DNA of 64,000 nt, taken from contig CAOKVX010000011.1 of the NCBI GenBank assembly GCA_948472945.1, positions 1 through 64,000 on the forward strand, in the 5' to 3' direction. The number at the start of each line of letters is the position of its first letter. The first letter of the stretch is position 1. This DNA is from an uncultured Clostridia bacterium. GTDB lineage: Bacteria > Bacillota > Clostridia > Lachnospirales > Lachnospiraceae. Positions 16,403-25,636 of the stretch are shown piece by piece. The position numbers and the translations under genes were made by a program. The notes under the pieces were generated by a model that worked only from the letters and a program-made list of their open reading frames with translations, had not been told where the DNA came from and ran no database searches.

Positions 16403-17461
16403 TTAGTCAAAATACCTGTTGTAATGCGCAGGTATCCCCGCTTCAATGACAAGCCCTGCAATAGAATCCGGTACCGGACCCGTATCCTCAAAAATCATCC
16501 TGTGCGCATGCAAAAGCTGATGCCCGCCAGAACTCTTAATCTTTGAGCCGTATTTCACATCTCCGACAACGGGATGCCCCTCATTCGCCATATGGGCCCT
16601 TATTTGGTGCGACTTTCCCGTTATCAGCTCTACCTCAAGCAGAGTGACAAGACCGTTTGTTTTTACCGGTCTGTATATTGTCTCAACATGTGAGGCGCCG
16701 TCAGTCTTTAAATCAGACAGTGAAACGATATTTTTGGCGAAATCCTTAGTTAAATATCCTTTAAGGCGTTTACCTTTGTCAACCCGTCCCTCGACGACGC
16801 ACGCATATATTTTATGAACCGTCTTTTTCCTGATGGACTCGGACAGCTCCTGCAGTCCCCTCACAGTTTTTCCGGCAGCAACTACGCCGCTCGTGTTCCT
16901 GTCAAGCCGGTTACATATTCCCGGCCTGAAGCCAGACGGTTTTCCGAACCTCTCGTCCGTATGGTCCAAATATGAAGATAATATATCTACGAGGGAAACA
17001 CCGCCCTTGCCGTCTCCCTGCGACAGAAGCCCCGCAGGTTTATTCATAAATATAAAATTTTCATCCTCATAAAGTATCTCAACCCTGTAGCCTGCGCATA
17101 TGACGATTTTTTTTCCGTTAGTATTCCCGATTGTCAGTTCATTTCCGGCTGTTTTTTCACACAGTTTTTTATTATATTTTCTTTCGTCTGTATGCTCGCC
17201 GCCACGTATTCCCAAAACTTCTTTTCCCTTTTTCGGCGCACCGGCTGTAAACTTTTCAAATGTCTCGTCCGAAAAAAATATCTTAACGGAATCGCCCTCA
17301 CATAGAAGTTCATTTCCCAAGGACCTGCGTCCGTTAAGAGTAATATTTTTTTTTCTCAGCATTTTGTATATAAACCCGGAGCCGGCCTGACTAAGATATT
17401 TTTTGAGATATTTGTCAAACCTCTGTCCGGATTCCCTGTTATCTATAATAATTTCTCTCAT
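16403..17461 (-). CDS. RluA/RluD-family pseudouridine synthase
   Basis: 352 residues. An N-terminal S4-like RNA-binding part (residues 1-70: SGQRFDKYLKKYL, MLRKKNITLNGRRS) precedes the catalytic domain with the active-site Asp in GICNRLDRNTSGVV and the conserved GKSHQIRAHMANEGHPVVGD. It isomerises uridines in rRNA, probably 23S. An unusual lysine-rich insertion of about 45 residues separates the two parts. Its ATG overlaps the stop of the upstream membrane protein gene by four bases (ATGA). Confidence 0.93.
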   Translation of the reverse strand: MREIIIDNRESGQRFDKYLKKYLSQAGSGFIYKMLRKKNITLNGRRSLGNELLCEGDSVKIFFSDETFEKFTAGAPKKGKEVLGIRGGEHTDERKYNKKLCEKTAGNELTIGNTNGKKIVICAGYRVEILYEDENFIFMNKPAGLLSQGDGKGGVSLVDILSSYLDHTDERFGKPSGFRPGICNRLDRNTSGVVAAGKTVRGLQELSESIRKKTVHKIYACVVEGRVDKGKRLKGYLTKDFAKNIVSLSDLKTDGASHVETIYRPVKTNGLVTLLEVELITGKSHQIRAHMANEGHPVVGDVKYGSKIKSSGGHQLLHAHRMIFEDTGPVPDSIAGLVIEAGIPAHYNRYFD

Positions 17462-18024
17462 ACCACAAGTGTCCTTATAATCTTAAGAGCGTCGTCCTGC
17501 AATGTATTTTTCTCAAAATTCCTGTCTGGAATACACTTTTCAAACTGCTTTTCATCATCAAATATTTTGACTGCAAAACCGTCTAAATTATTCGCCTCAA
17601 GCGTCTTTTTCAGATAATCCCCTATATATTTTATGTCCTGCTTTTTCTTTCCGGCAAGTCCAAGAACCTGATTATCCGTAATTATAATAAAATCAAGATT
17701 CATTGAAATATCTGACGACGTTATAACCATATCGGTCATAAGTATTGTTTCCTCGGAAAGCTTTTCCCTGACAGCATCATACCGTTCCTTTTTCACCGAT
17801 TTGTAAGGGAACAGAACAACATATATTACAAAAAATTTTGCCATAGGAAGAACCATAAGTATCGCAAGCATCGTACAGAGGTTGGACTTGTCAAACTTAT
17901 GAAGGAACAATCCGGTTATAAACATTGCGGCAGCGATAAAAAGCATAAGAAATACCAATAGTATCTGCCTTTTCTTCTTTCTCTTTATATATCCAAAACT
18001 GCCTTTTTCAATCTCTAATTTCAT
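17458..18024 (-). CDS. Two-helix membrane protein of unknown function
   Basis: 188 residues. A basic N-terminus (IKRKKKRQ) precedes two membrane helices (about 20-41 and 50-75); a 110-residue soluble part follows, probably cytoplasmic. It contains FIIITDNQVLGLAGKKKQD, a pattern not tied to a family I can name. It is translationally coupled to the pseudouridine synthase gene and lies 21 bases after the HAD gene, in the operon relA-like/HAD/this gene/pseudouridine synthase. Function unknown. Confidence 0.75.
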   Translation of the reverse strand: MKLEIEKGSFGYIKRKKKRQILLVFLMLFIAAAMFITGLFLHKFDKSNLCTMLAILMVLPMAKFFVIYVVLFPYKSVKKERYDAVREKLSEETILMTDMVITSSDISMNLDFIIITDNQVLGLAGKKKQDIKYIGDYLKKTLEANNLDGFAVKIFDDEKQFEKCIPDRNFEKNTLQDDALKIIRTLVV

Positions 18025-18045
18025 TTCCGTATTATTCCTTTCTTG

Positions 18046-18708
18046 TCATCTCATAACCTGCAGGACCAAATCATCCGTAAAATCATTTATCCAGTAATCG
18101 GCGGCCTCTATCTTTTTCTGCCACGTATCTTTCGAGTAATCATCCGCTATGGCGCAAGTCTTCATCCCCGCATTCTTTCCCGCACATATGCCCTGATACA
18201 AATCCTCAAACACAATGCATCTGTGAGGTTTTACTCCCAGCTCTTTAGCGACAAGAAGATATATGTCAGGAGACGGCTTGCCGGCCTTTACCTCATTTGA
18301 AGTATGAACGGACTGAAAATAATCCTCCACTCCCTTGGCGCTCAAAGCCTCAGCGCAGAGTTCCATCGAATTACTCGTGCCTATCCCCGCCTTAATACCT
18401 TTTTTATTAAGCCAAATTAAAAATTCCATTACACCGGGCTTTAACTTAATATCATGTCGGTATTTATGTATAGCCATGTCATTCCAGTCGGCCTTCATTT
18501 TTTCAACCGAATCCTTTATCCCAAAGCGTTCCTTAAAGTACACGGCAGTTTCAGTCATACTCATTCCCTCAATTCCCTGCTGGTAACTTTTCTCAAACGG
18601 AATTCCAAACCTCGCGAGATATTCTATATCTATTGCCTCCCACATCCACATTGAGTCTATGAGAGTACCGTCAAGGTCAAACAAAACCGCGTCAATTCCT
18701 GACAGCAC
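18046..18708 (-). CDS. HAD-family phosphatase (beta-phosphoglucomutase-like)
   Basis: 220 residues. HAD motif I is VLFDLDGTLIDS (nucleophile and acid Asp), motif II GIGTSNS, motif III lysine in VKAGKPSPDIY, and motif IV IVFEDLYQGICAGKNAG. The cap lies between motif I and II, as in the beta-phosphoglucomutase/phosphatase subfamily. It hydrolyses a phosphorylated metabolite, probably a sugar phosphate. The start is GTG at 18708, overlapping the upstream stop (TAGTG), with GGAGGG upstream. Confidence 0.9.
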   Translation of the reverse strand: MLSGIDAVLFDLDGTLIDSMWMWEAIDIEYLARFGIPFEKSYQQGIEGMSMTETAVYFKERFGIKDSVEKMKADWNDMAIHKYRHDIKLKPGVMEFLIWLNKKGIKAGIGTSNSMELCAEALSAKGVEDYFQSVHTSNEVKAGKPSPDIYLLVAKELGVKPHRCIVFEDLYQGICAGKNAGMKTCAIADDYSKDTWQKKIEAADYWINDFTDDLVLQVMR

Positions 18709-19520
18709 TAAAATCCCTCCTGTATCGACTGCGCCCTGTAACCCTCCGCAATAATGTCTAGCTCATTACAGAATCTTTGCAGCATATCCGTATTTTTTAG
18801 TTCGTATAATCTGTAAAACTCATCCTGTATCTTATTAATTTCTCTTGTGTTAGCCACACCGTAAAGATTTTGTATATTGCAGAGTATTTCGGTAATTATA
18901 TAGTCGGTATTCTGCATATCGTTCTGGGCGTCCATTATCTCGCTTCGAACCGTTGACATTTCATTGTCAAGCATAACAATCGCCTCCGCTGCCGCATGCA
19001 GCCTATCCCTTATATGCGACGGCATCTTACCGTTATACTTATACTGCAGTGAATGTTCAATAGTACCCCAGAAATCCATCGCAAGTGTTCTAATCTGAAT
19101 TTCCGCCTTTATCTTTTTCAGTCCATCATACATATGGACCTCGTACTCTATTATAATATGATAGCTCCTGTACCCGCTTGCCTTGCTCCTCGTAACATAG
19201 TCGCGCTCCTCAAGGATAGTCATATCTTTTCTCTTACGGATTATCTCTACTACGGACTCGATATCCTCGACAAACTGGCATATTATCCTTATCCCTGCAA
19301 TGTCCTGAATCAGGCACTCTATATCCTCTATCTCAATATCTTTCTTCTGTGCCTTTTCAAGTATGCTCGGAATACGCTTAACTCTGCCCTTTACGGTCTC
19401 TATAGGTGAATATATTCCCAGGTCTCGACATTCTTTTGCAATCTGCTCAAATTTCATTTTGAGTTCATCCACAGCTGCGTAATACGGCATAAGCATTTCC
19501 CGCCAAAGCCTTGTCTCCAT
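18708..19520 (-). CDS. Small alarmone synthetase (RelQ-type (p)ppGpp synthetase)
   Basis: 270 residues, only the RelA/SpoT synthetase domain without hydrolase, TGS or ACT parts. Conserved motifs include GRVKRIPSILEKAQKK, IQDIAGIRIICQFVEDI, SKASGYRSYHIIIEY and the substrate Glu/Gln region AEIQIRTLAMDFWGTIEH. It makes (p)ppGpp from ATP and GTP/GDP in the cytoplasm, usually in response to envelope or other stress. ATG 19520 follows AAGGGGG. It heads a four-gene operon. Confidence 0.94.
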   Translation of the reverse strand: METRLWREMLMPYYAAVDELKMKFEQIAKECRDLGIYSPIETVKGRVKRIPSILEKAQKKDIEIEDIECLIQDIAGIRIICQFVEDIESVVEIIRKRKDMTILEERDYVTRSKASGYRSYHIIIEYEVHMYDGLKKIKAEIQIRTLAMDFWGTIEHSLQYKYNGKMPSHIRDRLHAAAEAIVMLDNEMSTVRSEIMDAQNDMQNTDYIITEILCNIQNLYGVANTREINKIQDEFYRLYELKNTDMLQRFCNELDIIAEGYRAQSIQEGF

Positions 19521-19612
19521 AAGTCTACCCCCTTGCAGCTAATAAGCTAACTTATATTGTAGCACAATCGAGCTGTGATAACAAGGCAAATGATAAAAGT
19601 GTTATATCTCTT

Positions 19613-22600
19613 TCAGACAGATTCCATTGTAAGCAAACCGCGCCTCTTCGAACTTTTCCACTTATCATCCAGCGGCGGAATCTCATCTCCCCTGCTCAGA
19701 TATATTCGGTCTATCTGCATCCCCGAATCTCCGGCATATATAGAGAATGTATGCTCTCCCTCCTCTAATGATATGGTTCCTGTAAGGCACCAGAAATAAA
19801 TGTGCGCAGTAGAGTAATTAAACAACTGTCCGTTTTTGTACTGTGAACTTAATGGAAGAACTTCACCGTCAACCGCAAAATAGCATGTATCCGACAAATG
19901 GTCCTCGAACAAGACAAGAAGCCATGCGTTAAAGTCTCCGCCCTCGGATATATTTATGCGAAAATGCATGCCCGGGGCGTCTTTTGGATTATCCCACGTA
20001 TAGCGCGGCCCAAACACCATCATTGACAGGCCTGTTCCGCCGTCCGTCTGCGCACGCGCATGGCTCCAGTATATTCTGCCGTTGTTATCCGGCGTAAGAT
20101 ACGCATTTTCTGAATTCTCAAGCGCATACTCCGCCTCAAGCGCAAGAATACCATCTTTCTCCTGAAAAACTCCGGTTCCGAACATATCTGCAATACATTT
20201 AACGTCGTTTCCCTGAACAGATACACTGCGGGAATAATAGTCTTCATAGCGGCGAACACCCGGTGCCGTCTGCTCTATCTTGTCATTTTTCATATATATC
20301 CTGTTATACTTCCAAAATTCCTTATCGGCATACACAACGTCAGGAAGAATATTGTTATCCGAAGCCATATACATGTCCTTTTGAAGTGCGTCAAGCTCAT
20401 CCAAATTGACATTAGGCATATCCATACCGTAATGAACGGATGAAAAACCGAAAAATGTGTCCTTTTTCTCCTCAGTGTATATAACCATCTTATGAATTGA
20501 AACATATCTGTCAATCATATACAGCTGCAGGGTATGTATGCCCGCTTTTAACAATGGAAGTGTTACGTTAAGTTTCTCGCCGTTGTTAAGAACGCTCTCT
20601 TTCCACGTCCCTCTCCATTCGTCGGTTGTAAATGACTCAATTATCACAAGCTCTTTTCTGTCAACCCCTATTGCGAACCTTATTCTGCCCCTTGAGTTAA
20701 GTGTGAGGAATCTGATTATTTCCAGTTCAAATTCTCCCTCGCTCTTTAATAAAAATGAATATTCAAGGAACGGTTTTTTTAAAATGTCAGTATTTTCAGG
20801 CGATTCAATATCAGGACCGCATGCAGTCATAACACCGCCAAAGCCCCTTCCCACTCCGTATATTTTTTTCCAGAACTCCCTGTCCGACGTATTTGTAACA
20901 GACTGATACCTGTCCGCAAACAGACAGACCGCCCCGTCCGCCTCGACAACAGTTACTCCGCTGTAATCAGCTCCCTCATCATATTCAGCCGCTTCACCAC
21001 AAGTAATCACATCGTCATATGCAGCTGCTTCGCAATAAGCGGCATCCGCTTCAATATCTGCCATCAATGCTGACGGTTCTTCCACCTTTACATTCAATTT
21101 TATTACTTTGTTCTCTACAAAGTCCCTGATTTCCAATAAAGCGGATTTTCCCTGACACCGGCTCATATCAGGGACAGTCAAATAGATTCTCTTTTCAGTA
21201 ACAATTTTGCCCTCCGTCTCAGAAACTTCAAGCCAGTCGTGATTTCCGCATATTGTAATTGAATAAGGTATATCGCAGTTCCCCTGATTTCCAAGCTCAA
21301 ACCATTTTCTGGCAAGACCGCCCGCACAGAACGTAACCGAACCGCATTCAAATGAACTGCCGCCGTCAGAAAGGAAAAGTTTCAGACCGCCGCTTTTTCT
21401 TCTTATCGAGGGTTTGCACACAGGGTAAAAACATATTCCCGGAGGCGGGAATGAATCAGGCGTAAGTATTTTGTCCCATTTTCCGCCGCACATATACTTG
21501 TTATAATACTTTAGCATATTGCGGAGATACCGCATCATTATCTGCGAATATTCCGTATAAAAATCCGCCGCCCTGTCATTTCCCCTGTCGTACGAGATAA
21601 TGCTTCTGTCTGCATAATAAAAGGCGTGGTTTACATAATATGACGCGTGTACCTTGAATAAAAACATCTCAAAAAACGCCGTCTTCTCGCACTCCGGCAG
21701 CTTTTCATATATAGAGTTGGCTCGGTTGAAAATATACTCAAGCCTACATACCCTCTCCCCTGCCTCGTCCCCATATCCGGTCTGCGAAAATACAAGCGGG
21801 GCCATATGCTCAATCTTTCTTGCGTTAGTAAGCTGTGCAAACGCCTCATACAAATCCGCCAGCTCATTTCCGTATCCTCCTGAAAAATATTTGTCAAACC
21901 ACTCAGCCGTATAAGAGTGTATGTCTGATGCAATGCCGGCATTTTTCCCCGCATCCCAGCCATACTGCAAAAATGCTTCCATATCCATCTCAAGCGGTTT
22001 TAAGGCCCCCACGTTAAGCACCCACATTTTTCTGATTCCCGACTCGTACGCCTTACTTAACTCCTGCGCCATATGCGCAAGCGGAATCGTGTTGAAAAAC
22101 AGATAGTTCATGTCGGGCGCAGCCCAGTACGACGCATGGTAATAAAGTCCGTGACCTCCCTTTCTCTTTAGCTCTGTTTCATTCGGATAGCGCCTAACAT
22201 GTCCGAAATTATCGTTTGCCCATATTAGAGTTACATCTTCAGGAACATTAAGATTCTTATCGTACAAATCAAGAACTTCCTTATACGGAATAAATGACTG
22301 CAGTGCCCCGTCGGCGCATTCAAGCCCAAGCCCGTTTTTTAGCATCTCCCTCTGGTCAGAAATTATAGTCTCAAGCAGTCTGATTCTGGCTTTCTCTTTT
22401 TCTTCGTCTGTCAAAGCCTCATCCTCATCAATCATTTTCGTGGAGAACCCATAGTCGTGAACCCCTCTCATACCGATTGTATAACAAACTTCGTAATCCC
22501 GGTTCATCTCCACGCTCTCACGCCAGTATTCCTGTATTACTTCGCGGTTTTTCCCCGGAATCGAATAATCGTAATATATATGCCCGCCATTTAACCCATC

Positions 22601-23374
22601 TGTTCCATCGGACTGTACTTTATTCGAGTGTACCGCATTGTAATCGCTCAGATATCCCTTGCTTCTAAGCCACGGATTCCACTCGTTCTGATTACTCCTC
22701 ATCAGCATGTCGCAGTGCGAAGTTCCTACTACTATTCCCATCTCATTTGCAATCCTCGCATTTTCCGGATTTTCCTGAAAATAATTCACATGCATCGCCG
22801 GCCATATATAATTACCCTTTAACCTTAGTATAAGCTCAAAAATTCTTTTATAGAGTTCGGGGCCTATTGTCCCGTCGCTTGTATGTAGCGCGGCCCACTC
22901 CTCCAGTTCTTCCTCATCATTTAAAAATATTCCCCTGTACTGTACCGAAGGATAATCTGAAATGTAATAATCATCCGGAATCGTCATTTTGCTCATTTTC
23001 TTTACAGGCACATCCGCAAAATAATACCACGGTGAAACACCTATATACTGCGACAGTTCATATATTCCGTAAATTGTTCCCCTCCTGTCGGCGCCGCATA
23101 CGTACACCTGGCCGTCCTGTTTTTTTACAACATATCCTTCCCATCTGCCTAGCGCCTCCTCACCGTCAAGCCATCTATGTACGTCTTTTGTCGCAATAAG
23201 GATAGCGCACTCTCCGGCGTCATTGTGCGAGTCGTCATTTATATCAAGCATTTTAATTCTGACAGGGCGGTCAGTTACTTTTTCAATATCTTTCTTTAGA
23301 TTATTTACGGCGCATATTACAGCCGGCGTTTCTTCCTCAAAGCAGCCTATAATAATACATTGGTTTTCACACAT
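19613..23374 (-). CDS. GH115 family alpha-glucuronidase
   Basis: 1253 residues. The N-terminal two-thirds match GH115: PWYYFADVPVKKM, YPSVQYRGIFLNDEE, LRLKGNYIWPAMH and MGIVVGTSHCDMLMR. These enzymes remove (4-O-methyl)-glucuronic acid side groups from xylan. The C-terminal third has beta-rich modules, as in longer members. There is no signal peptide, so it probably acts on imported oligosaccharides. ATG 23374 follows GGAGG. It is divergent from an AraC regulator, 146 bases apart, and the products would feed the uxaC-uxuB-kdgK route further right. Confidence 0.93.
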   Translation of the reverse strand: MCENQCIIIGCFEEETPAVICAVNNLKKDIEKVTDRPVRIKMLDINDDSHNDAGECAILIATKDVHRWLDGEEALGRWEGYVVKKQDGQVYVCGADRRGTIYGIYELSQYIGVSPWYYFADVPVKKMSKMTIPDDYYISDYPSVQYRGIFLNDEEELEEWAALHTSDGTIGPELYKRIFELILRLKGNYIWPAMHVNYFQENPENARIANEMGIVVGTSHCDMLMRSNQNEWNPWLRSKGYLSDYNAVHSNKVQSDGTDGLNGGHIYYDYSIPGKNREVIQEYWRESVEMNRDYEVCYTIGMRGVHDYGFSTKMIDEDEALTDEEKEKARIRLLETIISDQREMLKNGLGLECADGALQSFIPYKEVLDLYDKNLNVPEDVTLIWANDNFGHVRRYPNETELKRKGGHGLYYHASYWAAPDMNYLFFNTIPLAHMAQELSKAYESGIRKMWVLNVGALKPLEMDMEAFLQYGWDAGKNAGIASDIHSYTAEWFDKYFSGGYGNELADLYEAFAQLTNARKIEHMAPLVFSQTGYGDEAGERVCRLEYIFNRANSIYEKLPECEKTAFFEMFLFKVHASYYVNHAFYYADRSIISYDRGNDRAADFYTEYSQIMMRYLRNMLKYYNKYMCGGKWDKILTPDSFPPPGICFYPVCKPSIRRKSGGLKLFLSDGGSSFECGSVTFCAGGLARKWFELGNQGNCDIPYSITICGNHDWLEVSETEGKIVTEKRIYLTVPDMSRCQGKSALLEIRDFVENKVIKLNVKVEEPSALMADIEADAAYCEAAAYDDVITCGEAAEYDEGADYSGVTVVEADGAVCLFADRYQSVTNTSDREFWKKIYGVGRGFGGVMTACGPDIESPENTDILKKPFLEYSFLLKSEGEFELEIIRFLTLNSRGRIRFAIGVDRKELVIIESFTTDEWRGTWKESVLNNGEKLNVTLPLLKAGIHTLQLYMIDRYVSIHKMVIYTEEKKDTFFGFSSVHYGMDMPNVNLDELDALQKDMYMASDNNILPDVVYADKEFWKYNRIYMKNDKIEQTAPGVRRYEDYYSRSVSVQGNDVKCIADMFGTGVFQEKDGILALEAEYALENSENAYLTPDNNGRIYWSHARAQTDGGTGLSMMVFGPRYTWDNPKDAPGMHFRINISEGGDFNAWLLVLFEDHLSDTCYFAVDGEVLPLSSQYKNGQLFNYSTAHIYFWCLTGTISLEEGEHTFSIYAGDSGMQIDRIYLSRGDEIPPLDDKWKSSKRRGLLTMESV

Positions 23375-23520
23375 TTAGATTACCTCCAAATTATTTAAAA
23401 AATATTTTGTTTAAATCCCAAATTGATTTTTTCATAAAACTATGATATAAAAAATATATGGTTCGAGTTTAATAATTTTAATAAGTCAGCTATTTTAAAA
23501 GGTTGTAAGGGTAAAAGAAA

Positions 23521-24363
23521 ATGGACATCTTCAGTCAGCCACACTACTACGATGAAATACACGACGATATTCTTTTAGCATACCGCAGCGGAACACACTA
23601 TCACAATAAATTTCATAAACATAACGGTTATGAAATTTATGTCTTCCTATGTGGAAACGTCAACCTCCTTATAGAGCACTCGTGCGTTCATTTGGAGCGC
23701 GGCAACATAGCAATCATCAACCCAACGGAATACCATCTGGCCGTAAGCCTTGACAATTCGCTGTATGAGCGCATTACACTTAATATTTCCCCCGCTATAA
23801 TGCGAAAACTGTCTACACATATGACTAATTTCAACAACTTTTTTGACACAAGGCAGTGCGGGGTTAACAATGTAATCCTTTTGCCGGAAGAAACTTTGGA
23901 TGAACTTCTATGCCTCTTGAATAAGTTAAATGGTACGCTCAATTCCAAACAGTTTGGATACGACGTTTTACAGAGATCCTATCTCGCTCAAATTTTGTGT
24001 ACCATATGCAACAACTATATTGTGTATAAGGGCATGTCGGTCAATATTATGCCCGAACTGGTCTCAGGGACAATTCAGTACATCGAGGAACATCTTTCCG
24101 AAAACTTTACATTGTCAGACATAGAAGACGCCCTTAATTTTAATAACAGGTATATAAGCCGCATGTTTAAGCAAAATACCGGCATTTCATTAAAACAATA
24201 TATTCTTGAAAAAAAAGTTATTCTTGCACAGTCTCTTTTGTCACAGGGTTATTCTGTCACGGACGCGTGCGATAAGTCCGGTTTTGGGGATTACTCAAAC
24301 TTTATAAGGACATTTAAGCAGTATACGGGAAAAACGCCGGGTTCATTAAAAAAACATAACTAG
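23521..24363 (+). CDS. AraC-family transcription regulator
   Basis: 280 residues: an N-terminal cupin-like sensing domain (HKHNGYEIYVFLCG, ERGNIAIINPTEYH) and a C-terminal pair of HTH motifs (about 180-280) with NFTLSDIEDALNFNNRYISR and GYSVTDACDKSGFGDYSNF, FKQYTGKTPGSLKK. Such proteins usually activate sugar-use genes when the ligand is bound. Because it is divergent from the GH115 gene and shares its upstream DNA, control of glucuronoxylan use is the natural inference. Confidence 0.93.
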   Translation: MDIFSQPHYYDEIHDDILLAYRSGTHYHNKFHKHNGYEIYVFLCGNVNLLIEHSCVHLERGNIAIINPTEYHLAVSLDNSLYERITLNISPAIMRKLSTHMTNFNNFFDTRQCGVNNVILLPEETLDELLCLLNKLNGTLNSKQFGYDVLQRSYLAQILCTICNNYIVYKGMSVNIMPELVSGTIQYIEEHLSENFTLSDIEDALNFNNRYISRMFKQNTGISLKQYILEKKVILAQSLLSQGYSVTDACDKSGFGDYSNFIRTFKQYTGKTPGSLKKHN

Positions 24364-24532
24364 TATATCATTCTCTTCTTGAAAACAATTAAACATCCAC
24401 GCATTGCCGGACAAAGGGTATTTAATTTCACTCCCTGTATATTGTTCATGTACATTTTAACATGAACTGGCGCATATTACTTTGCAATAACGAACGCAAA
24501 TAATGCGTTTTAAGACATAATATTGCTGAATG

Positions 24533-25339
24533 TTATTTCTCCATCTTCCCATACCAATCTATTATTCCTTTTACAATACCTGCAGCAAGCTCACCCTGAT
24601 ATCCACTGTCAAACAGCTTCAAACACTCCTCACGGTTTGACATGTAACCGAGTTCCATAAGCACCGACGTCATTGTGGTGTTGCAGACAACAAAATAATT
24701 TTCCGAGCGCGAATGTTTAGTGCCGCATATTCCTTTATCTTCAACGGCTGCGGTTATATTATTAGCAAGCGCCTCCCCATATACGCTGCCACCCCCGTAA
24801 AAGCACTGGAATCCGTTCATGGAAGAATCATCCTCATAATAATTGCAGTGCACGCTTACAAACAAATCGGCTCCGCTGTTATTTGCCAGCTCAACCCTGT
24901 CTTTAAGCGATATAAATGTGTCGTCAGACCTCGTCTCTATTATCTCGGCTCCACAGCTTTCAAGCAATTCAGCAATCTTTTTTTCTACTCCAATGTTAAT
25001 ATCCTTTTCCGTGCTGCCCATTGCGGACGTTCCATCGTCCTTACCGCCGTGACCGGCGTCGAGAACAATTGTAAGGCCGGTCAGCTCGGAACCGGAATAC
25101 TTTACAGAGCCTCTTTTAACATCACTGACACCGTACGAATCACTGTCAGAACCGCCCGGCTCACCGCCAAGTTTCCAGACTGCTCCGTCTTCATCACCAT
25201 ATTTTAAGCTTTCTGCATTAACCGCCTGTTTTTCATTTGATTTTCCCAAACGCGACGCGACAAACGCTGCGGCTAAAATAATCCCGACAACAATGCACCA
25301 TTGTATTATCTCAACTTTAATATTTCTTTTGTATCTCAT
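24533..25339 (-). CDS. N-acetylmuramoyl-L-alanine amidase (Amidase_3)
   Basis: 268 residues. An N-terminal membrane anchor (about 12-29) is followed by a linker and the zinc amidase domain: VLDAGHGGKDDGTS (first His), EKDINIGVEKKIAELL (Glu), VSVHCNYYEDDSSMNGF (His), and VLMELGYMSNREECLKL (catalytic Glu). It cuts the bond between muramic acid and L-Ala in peptidoglycan outside the membrane. The CwlD group is the closest by size, but no spore neighbours are present. Confidence 0.92.
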   Translation of the reverse strand: MRYKRNIKVEIIQWCIVVGIILAAAFVASRLGKSNEKQAVNAESLKYGDEDGAVWKLGGEPGGSDSDSYGVSDVKRGSVKYSGSELTGLTIVLDAGHGGKDDGTSAMGSTEKDINIGVEKKIAELLESCGAEIIETRSDDTFISLKDRVELANNSGADLFVSVHCNYYEDDSSMNGFQCFYGGGSVYGEALANNITAAVEDKGICGTKHSRSENYFVVCNTTMTSVLMELGYMSNREECLKLFDSGYQGELAAGIVKGIIDWYGKMEK

Positions 25340-25636
25340 ATAATCCCCTCTCCCACTTTACCTACAACACATCTTAACGGCGAATTTCAAATTAATAAAT
25401 TAACTATACAGGCCGGTTGTTAATTTCCTGTAAATTAATTGAGTTAATATACAAAGATAATATTATAATAATTATTGCGGATTTACTATGTTGAAATTGA
25501 TTCAAAATCAGAAAACAGAATTGCAAAAATAAATTGTCTTTTATTTTATATTATGTTATGATATTGCTGAAATAGACCTTTGTAAGAATTACATAATTTT
25601 ATTATTTATAAGTTTACTTGGGAGGAAAATATACAT

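Noticed and set aside
24444..24467. GTTCATGT/ACATGAAC inverted repeat between araC-type and amidase genes
   Set aside because: Only 8-base arms and no T-run; not enough to call a terminator or operator.
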